DNA from: Flavobacteriaceae bacterium
GTDB taxonomy: Bacteria; Bacteroidota; Bacteroidia; Flavobacteriales; Flavobacteriaceae
Length of the DNA: 19,436 nt
NCBI GenBank assembly: GCA_013001365.1
Contig: JABDMQ010000177.1
Coordinates: 1 to 19,436, forward strand
Direction of reading: 5' to 3'
The position numbers and the translations under genes are program-made. Every line of letters starts with the position of its first letter. Position 1 is the stretch's first letter. Below the pieces are notes generated by a model. That model worked only from the letters and a program-made list of their open reading frames with translations, ran no database searches and was not told where the DNA came from. Shown one piece after another: positions 15,117-19,436 of the stretch.

Positions 15117-17057
15117 ATGATGATTGAGAAAGATAACCTGCAGGAAGCAGAAGGAACCATAGAAAAGCCAATACCGAAAGAAGAGAATACTATCGCGGAA
15201 GATAAAACCAAATCTTCCGAAGAAATAGACGCGACAGAATCAGTAGATTCTACCGAAAAAGATGAGGATGTCGTTAATGAAATTGAAGAATCGAATGCTG
15301 AAGAAGGCGAAGACGATGGTGTAAAGGAGAGACATCGCATTGAGCTTAAAGATTACGAGGCGATGTCAATGGAAGACATTATCAGTGAATTCAATCGTCT
15401 GGTGAAGCACGAAAAAGTGCAAGCAATTAAATCGCATGTCGACCAAATAAAGAAAGAATTCGGTAAAAAATTCAATCATTTTCTCGAGGAAAAGAAAGAA
15501 GAATTCATTGCTGATGGCGGAAATGAAGTGGATTTTTATTACTCAAGCCCTTTAAAGAAAAGATTCAATGATATTTATAAAGAGTTTCGAAATAAACGCA
15601 CAGCTCATTACAAGGACATTGAGCAAAATCTAAAAGAAAATCTCAAGAATCGACTTTCCATAATTGAAGAAATAAAAGGATTATTGAATGTTGAAGAGAG
15701 CATAAATTCCACTTATAAGCATTTTAAGGAGCTTCAGGAAAGCTGGAGAAACGCTGGTCCGATTCCACGAAACGACTATCGCGATGTTTGGAACAATTAC
15801 CATCATCATGTTGAGAATTTCTACGATTTCCTTCATTTGAATCGTGATCTGAGAGACCTTGATTTCAAACATAATCTTGAACTTAAGCTGAAAATAATCG
15901 AGCAGGCAGAAGAACTTGCCAAGGAAGAAAACAGCAATAGGGCTTTCAGGGAGTTACAAGCATTACATAAAATGTGGAAGGAAGAACTCGGGCCTGTTGC
16001 TAAAGAACATAGAGAAGAGATCTGGGAACGATTTAGCTCTGCAACTAAAAAAATACACGAAAATCGTCAGGAGTATTTTGCGAACCTTGACAAAATCTAT
16101 GAGCAAAACCTCATTAAGAAAAACGACATCATCAATAAAATTGACCTGGTTGCTGAGGATGAGTCCAATAATCATAGTGCTTGGCAAAAGAAAATTAAGA
16201 TCGTAGAAGCCTTAAGGGAAGAATTCTTTCAAGCTGGTAAAGTACCTGTAAAAGTCAATGAAGCCACTTGGAAGAAATTCAAGGAATCCGTTAGAAGTTT
16301 CAATAGAAAGAAGAATTCGTTTTATAAAGGCTTGAAAAAGGATCAATTCGAAAATTTAAAGAAAAAACTTGAACTGATCAAGATTGCTGAAGAAAACAAG
16401 GACAGTGAAGATTTCAAGACCGTTACACCGCTCATGAAGAAAATCCAGAGTGATTGGAAATCCATTGGTCATGTACCACGAAAGGACAGCGATCGGATAT
16501 GGAAACAATTCAAAGGCGCATGCAATCATTATTTCGACAAGTTTCATGCCAATAAGAAAGAAGCTAATAAAGAGGAAAACGAAGCTCTTGAAAAAAAGAA
16601 TGCATTATTGGAAAAACTGAAAGGCATCAAATTATCTGGTAAGCAAAAGGAAGATATTGAATTAATAAAGTCTTATAGTGAAGAATGGAAGAAAACCGGT
16701 CGCGTTCCTTACCACAAGCGATTCATTGAAAGTAAATTCCAAAAAGCAATTGATTCGGCCTACGGCAAACTTGATATGAACAAGAATGATATTGAACTCA
16801 TTAAATTCGAAAACAAACTTGAGACTTTATCTAGCCATGAAAACTCAAAACACCTAGACCATGAGAGATCTTATATTCGCAAGAAGATAGACGAGATAAA
16901 TTCGGAGATCAATCAATTAGAAAACAATCTGCAGTTTTTTTCCAATGTCAAAGAAGATAATCCAGTAGTCAAGGAAGTACACGACAACATTAAGAATCAA
17001 AAAGAAAATCTAAAGCTGTGGAAAGATAAATTAAAACGAATAAAAACGCTTTATTAA
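15117..17057 (+). CDS. Multi-repeat DUF349 coiled-coil protein
   Basis: This 646-residue cytoplasmic protein is mostly charged helix. Residues 1-70 are very acidic (Glu/Asp-rich) and probably disordered. Five DUF349 units follow, each marked by a Trp, a turn with Gly and Pro, and a second Trp or Phe: ESWRNAGPIPRNDYRDVW (208-225), KMWKEELGPVAKEHREEIW (285-303), EFFQAGKVPVKVNEATW (369-385), SDWKSIGHVPRKDSDRIW (445-462) and EEWKKTGRVPYHKRFIESKF (522-541). A basic coiled coil (about 583-645) closes the chain. The function of DUF349 is not established; nucleic-acid or protein scaffolding is only a guess from the charge layout. The start may be either of two adjacent ATGs (15117, 15120). The gene stands alone between the aroE terminator and a convergent mazG. 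Confidence 0.88.
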   Translation: MMIEKDNLQEAEGTIEKPIPKEENTIAEDKTKSSEEIDATESVDSTEKDEDVVNEIEESNAEEGEDDGVKERHRIELKDYEAMSMEDIISEFNRLVKHEKVQAIKSHVDQIKKEFGKKFNHFLEEKKEEFIADGGNEVDFYYSSPLKKRFNDIYKEFRNKRTAHYKDIEQNLKENLKNRLSIIEEIKGLLNVEESINSTYKHFKELQESWRNAGPIPRNDYRDVWNNYHHHVENFYDFLHLNRDLRDLDFKHNLELKLKIIEQAEELAKEENSNRAFRELQALHKMWKEELGPVAKEHREEIWERFSSATKKIHENRQEYFANLDKIYEQNLIKKNDIINKIDLVAEDESNNHSAWQKKIKIVEALREEFFQAGKVPVKVNEATWKKFKESVRSFNRKKNSFYKGLKKDQFENLKKKLELIKIAEENKDSEDFKTVTPLMKKIQSDWKSIGHVPRKDSDRIWKQFKGACNHYFDKFHANKKEANKEENEALEKKNALLEKLKGIKLSGKQKEDIELIKSYSEEWKKTGRVPYHKRFIESKFQKAIDSAYGKLDMNKNDIELIKFENKLETLSSHENSKHLDHERSYIRKKIDEINSEINQLENNLQFFSNVKEDNPVVKEVHDNIKNQKENLKLWKDKLKRIKTLY

Positions 17058-17304
17058 ATATCAAACCCTACTTACAGAAAAAAAGAATTTATAGTTTGTA
17101 TGCTTATGAATATGTAACTATGTCTTCTGTAAGTAGGATTTTGACCCTAACTAAACTAACTAAAACTGCTTAAAACTTGATCAAATACCTACTTTTGACC
17201 AAGAGTCCCTTTATTAATTAAACGCACAAGACAGAAAAGTCCTTTTTCGTGCATCTGTTATATATACGTTTAATCCTACAAGTTTGGATGTTTAAAAGTT
17301 TAAA
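17058..17304. other. Gene-free region between convergent DUF349 and mazG
   Basis: This 247-base stretch is the longest without a gene. It holds the inverted repeat described separately. It also holds two tandem copies of CTAACTAAA (17147-17164), the palindrome TTGATCAA (17177-17184), a repeated TTTTGACC (17139-17146 and 17193-17200), a plus-strand exact TAnnTTTG (17190-17197), and a weak GCAC...GTGC hairpin (17224-17252) that could end mazG transcription on the minus strand. No coding frame of note and no tRNA was seen. Confidence 0.6.
17061..17144. repeat. Long inverted repeat with 13-bp perfect arms
   Basis: CCTACTTACAGAA (17067-17079) is matched by its exact complement TTCTGTAAGTAGG (17125-17137). 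Beyond one mismatch, AAA/TTT pairs (17063-17065 with 17139-17141) extend the arms. Inside the 45-base loop, ATAGTT (17091-17096) and AACTAT (17116-17121) can form a second stem, so the whole could fold as one long hairpin. It begins 4 bases after the DUF349 stop. It lacks a typical T tract, so it is not an ordinary terminator. It may be an mRNA 3'-end structure, an operator, or a small mobile-element remnant. Confidence 0.75.
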
Positions 17305-18081
17305 TTATCGACTTTTTTTCGCCTCGGCCCAATAAACATCCATTTCTTCCAAAGACATGTCTTTAAGTGATTTTCCTAGTGATCTGGCTTTTTCTTCTAG
17401 ATATTTAAAGCGTTTCGTGAATTTCTTATTGGTTCTTTCCAAGGCATTTTCTGGGTCAATATTCAAGAATCGGGCATAATTTATCATAGAAAAAAGTACG
17501 TCTCCGAATTCATTTTCCATTGCCCGCTTATCATTTCCTTTTACTTCGTCCTGGAATTCCTTCAATTCTTCCTGAAGCTTCTCCCAAACTTGTCCTGGTT
17601 CTTCCCAATCAAATCCAACACCAGCAACCTTATCTTGTATCCTATTTGCTTTAACCAGAGCAGGCAAGCTTTTTGGTACTCCTTCGAGCACACTCTTCTT
17701 GCCTTCCTTGAGCTTCAGGTTTTCCCAATTACGCTTAACCTCTTCTTCGTCCTGTACCTCTATATCACCATAAATATGAGGATGACGCGAAATGAGTTTT
17801 TCACAGATATCGTTTGCTACATCAGCAATGTCAAAATCTCTTGTTTCACTTCCAATTCTGGCATAGAATACGATATGCAAAAGAAGGTCCCCAAGTTCTT
17901 TCTTTACCTCTTGAAGGTCATTATCCAAAATGGCATCTCCTAATTCATAGGTTTCTTCGATCGTTAGGTGCCTCAATGACTCAAATGTTTGTTTTTTATC
18001 CCAAGGACATTGTTCGCGAAGTTCGTCCATAATTGTCAGCAGTCGATCAATAGCCTTTAATTGGTCTTTTCTTGAATTCAT
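17305..18081 (-). CDS. mazG: Nucleoside triphosphate pyrophosphohydrolase MazG
   Basis: This 258-residue all-alpha NTP pyrophosphohydrolase converts NTPs or dNTPs to monophosphates and pyrophosphate. It has the typical two tandem MazG domains. In the first, LTIEETYELGDAI supplies E42-E43-x-x-E46 and KKELGDLLLH supplies E62-x-x-D65, the Mg-binding pairs; RHPHIYGD (99-106) follows. In the second, KLQEELKEFQDE (E171, E172, E175) and ENEFGDVLFS (E191, D194) repeat the pattern, so both halves look catalytic. The N-terminal CPWDKKQTFESLR is family-typical. Length matches E. coli MazG, which is linked to cleaning of abnormal dNTPs and to lowering ppGpp during starvation. It is transcribed opposite to the rest, divergent from the CBM9 lipoprotein, with a good -7 box just upstream. 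Confidence 0.95.
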   Translation of the reverse strand: MNSRKDQLKAIDRLLTIMDELREQCPWDKKQTFESLRHLTIEETYELGDAILDNDLQEVKKELGDLLLHIVFYARIGSETRDFDIADVANDICEKLISRHPHIYGDIEVQDEEEVKRNWENLKLKEGKKSVLEGVPKSLPALVKANRIQDKVAGVGFDWEEPGQVWEKLQEELKEFQDEVKGNDKRAMENEFGDVLFSMINYARFLNIDPENALERTNKKFTKRFKYLEEKARSLGKSLKDMSLEEMDVYWAEAKKSR

Positions 18082-18099
18082 TTAAGGAATATTTATATG

Positions 18100-18107
18100 C
18101 AAAAGTA
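18100..18107 (-). promoter_or_regulatory. -7 promoter element for mazG
   Basis: Read on the minus strand, TACTTTTG followed by CA is an exact TAnnTTTG match, about 18 bases before the mazG start codon, giving a short leader. A TTG lies 14 bases upstream on that strand (18122-18124). Confidence 0.52.
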
Positions 18108-18108
18108 C

Positions 18109-18177
18109 ACTTTTAAAGAATCAACTTTAATAATTGTACCAGCTCCTTAACCAATTTAATTATTACTTTTAAAGAAT
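18109..18177. repeat. 13-base direct repeat in the mazG/CBM9 divergent region
   Basis: ACTTTTAAAGAAT occurs at 18109-18121 and again at 18165-18177, the second copy running into the ATG of the CBM9 gene. The first adjoins the mazG -7 box. It could be a shared regulator site for two divergent genes, or chance in AT-rich DNA. Confidence 0.45.
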
Positions 18178-18901
18178 GAAATCGAACGTATTCTTTCTTC
18201 TCGCATTGGTGGTTGCATTAGGCTGCAAAAACGACCAAATTACAGGAACAATTGTTAAAAAAGCCTCCATACCACCAAGTATTGATGGTATTGCCAATGA
18301 TACATGTTGGGATGATAACGAATGGCTTGCTTTAGATCAAGTTTGGTTAGGTGATCCACCTTCTTCAGAAGATTTTCGAGGACGTTATAAACTGAGTTGG
18401 AATGAAGACGCATTATATCTTCTAGTAGAAATTACCGATGATGTGCTGTTCGATCAAAACGAGGACCCATTAACCCTTTGGTGGGACGACGATTGCGTGG
18501 AAGTGTTCGTGGATGAAGACAACTCTCATGGCGAGCATCAATACAATCATAATGCCTTTGCCTATCATGTTGCCATTGATGGAAATGTTGTTGATCTAGG
18601 GCAAGACAAAAACCCTCATTTGTACAATGATCATGTTATCAGCAAACGAAGAACTGAAGGAAATATTTCACAATGGGAATTATCTATAAAGTTATTTGAT
18701 GATTCCTTTACTGATGGAGGCAACAACATCCCAAGAGAATTAAATGCTGGAGAAACCATTGGATTTGCCTTGGCTTATTGCGATAACGACAATAGCAAAC
18801 AACGTGAGAATTTTATTGGATCGGAAATAGTGGAAGGCGAAGATAAGAATCGAGGATGGATTGATGCAGGAATATTCGGGGACCTTTACTTACAAGAATA
18901 A
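18176..18901 (+). CDS. CBM9-type (DOMON-like) lipoprotein
   Basis: This 241-residue protein has a lipoprotein signal: the hydrophobic stretch VFFLLALVVALG leads to Cys17 in the lipobox VALGC, so the mature protein should be lipid-anchored to the inner or outer membrane. The rest matches the carbohydrate-binding family 9 beta-sandwich. IPPSIDGIANDTCWDDNEWL is the opening strand pattern (x-IDGxxxDxxW), RYKLSWNEDALYLLVEITDD the central strands, and WWDDDCVEVFVDEDNS the acidic, probably Ca-binding loop. ETIGFALAYCDND and NRGWIDAGIFGDLYL form the final strands. Many Bacteroidota proteins of this type have no known ligand; sugar binding is inferred from family only. No polysaccharide-degradation genes are near. 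It converges on the next gene with only 2 bases between stops. Confidence 0.85.
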   Translation: MKSNVFFLLALVVALGCKNDQITGTIVKKASIPPSIDGIANDTCWDDNEWLALDQVWLGDPPSSEDFRGRYKLSWNEDALYLLVEITDDVLFDQNEDPLTLWWDDDCVEVFVDEDNSHGEHQYNHNAFAYHVAIDGNVVDLGQDKNPHLYNDHVISKRRTEGNISQWELSIKLFDDSFTDGGNNIPRELNAGETIGFALAYCDNDNSKQRENFIGSEIVEGEDKNRGWIDAGIFGDLYLQE

Positions 18902-18903
18902 AA

Positions 18904-19436
18904 TTACTGCATAACCACATTACTGTATTTCGCGTTTACAACAATTGTCCTGTCACTACTACCGCCTTCTGGATAGTTCTTTATTAACTTCTTGGTCGTA
19001 CTTTCATTATTGAATTTTGAACGGTTGCCATTGAACAAAAGATCGTAATCTGTATTTGGCAAATTAATGACCGCATCACTATTCTCTAAAATTACATTAA
19101 GACTGTTAAACAAATCGTCAATACTCTTGACCGAAAGCTTACCAAAACTACCATCGATCAATGCGTCGCTCTTTAGGTCTTCAATATGAATATTTGAAGA
19201 GTTAGCTGTTAGAATCAAAGTTTCAACGCTGGCCAATTCCGCTACTTCTACATAATTAAGTTTCAATTCTCCTTCGTTCCAATCATCAACTATAACAACC
19301 GTGTAGGAAGCATCGATGGAAGTAGAACTTCCATCAACGCCAATTGCTACGAATTTACTATGTGATAGGTCGGCTTTAAGGTCATAGACGACATTAGCGA
19401 ATTTTAACTCCCCGTGTCTAACATTCACCTTTAGCT
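18904..19436 (-). CDS. Beta-strand-rich protein, C-terminal part (DUF4097-like; 5' end beyond the window)
   Basis: The minus-strand frame is open from the right edge to TAA at 18904-18906, giving about 177 residues; a GTG at 19428 is internal and the true start lies outside. The sequence is a run of short beta strands separated by Asp/Asn/Ser turns (SVETLILTANSSNIHIEDL, GSFGKLSVKSIDDLFNSL, NVILENSDAVINLPNTDYDL). This is the look of a right-handed beta-helix or the DUF4097/head-GIN adhesin-like proteins of Bacteroidota. It ends with EGGSSDRTIVVNAKYSNVVM, the strand ending typical of that group. No motif for catalysis is seen. Such proteins are usually exported and often lie beside sigma/anti-sigma genes, but the N-terminus and neighbour are outside the window. 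Confidence 0.65.
   Translation of the reverse strand, partial: LKVNVRHGELKFANVVYDLKADLSHSKFVAIGVDGSSTSIDASYTVVIVDDWNEGELKLNYVEVAELASVETLILTANSSNIHIEDLKSDALIDGSFGKLSVKSIDDLFNSLNVILENSDAVINLPNTDYDLLFNGNRSKFNNESTTKKLIKNYPEGGSSDRTIVVNAKYSNVVMQ

Noticed and set aside
15056..15340. Minus-strand Ser-rich reading frame over the DUF349 start
   Set aside because: It mirrors the Glu/Asp-rich plus-strand codons and has no independent signal.
17590..17943. Plus-strand reading frame across mazG
   Set aside because: It is antisense to a clearly conserved mazG and shows no recognisable domain.
1..19436. CRISPR array, tRNA/rRNA, transposon, prophage or defence cassette
   Set aside because: No regularly spaced repeats, tRNA cloverleaf, transposase, integrase or toxin-antitoxin pair could be seen; mazG here is the housekeeping hydrolase and not paired with mazEF.

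Overview
The window reads as chromosomal core sequence from a member of the Flavobacteriaceae (Bacteroidota). Evidence for this is the moderately AT-rich DNA, the near absence of Shine-Dalgarno sequences, -7 promoter motifs of the TAnnTTTG type, Bacteroidota-style families (a large OstA-like protein, tandem DUF368, a multi-repeat DUF349 protein, paired exported amidohydrolases, a CBM9 lipoprotein), and the order spoT-fur-purA-ostA, which I know as a common flavobacterial arrangement. No rRNA, tRNA, CRISPR array, transposase, integrase or phage gene was seen. The genus cannot be fixed from this alone.

Layout. (1) Bases 1-2789: the 3' part of a large amidohydrolase whose start lies off the left edge, then a second exported amidohydrolase-fold protein that has lost most metal ligands, closed by a strong hairpin terminator. 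(2) 2826-3623: a SpoU/TrmH-type RNA 2'-O-methyltransferase. (3) 3714-7679: spoT (ppGpp synthetase/hydrolase), a Fur-family regulator and purA (adenylosuccinate synthetase), closely packed on one strand. (4) 7796-10753: an exported OstA-like protein (TTG start) whose stop overlaps by one base the start of a class III PLP aminotransferase. (5) 10917-15023: a cytoplasmic TPR protein, two overlapping DUF368 membrane proteins and aroE, the last three joined by 8-base overlaps, ending in a probable terminator. (6) 15117-17057: a five-repeat DUF349 protein. (7) 17058-17304: the longest gene-free stretch, holding a long 13-bp-arm inverted repeat and several short repeats. (8) 17305-18081, minus strand: mazG. 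(9) 18176-18901: a CBM9-type lipoprotein. (10) 18904 to the right edge, minus strand: the C-terminal part of a beta-strand-rich protein resembling DUF4097.

How the parts relate. Region 3 joins alarmone metabolism to purA, whose product is a known ppGpp-inhibited enzyme in other bacteria. Regions 4 and 5 lean toward the cell envelope: lipopolysaccharide transport (OstA-like) and lipid-carrier recycling (DUF368, recently shown elsewhere to translocate undecaprenyl phosphate). MazG, a nucleotide pyrophosphohydrolase, fits the nucleotide theme. I found no clearly new defence, mobile or biosynthetic system. The points most worth following are the active/inactive amidohydrolase pair, the DUF368 tandem, the divergent Fur protein without its CxxC zinc site, the uncharacterised DUF349 repeat protein, and the structured gap between DUF349 and mazG.
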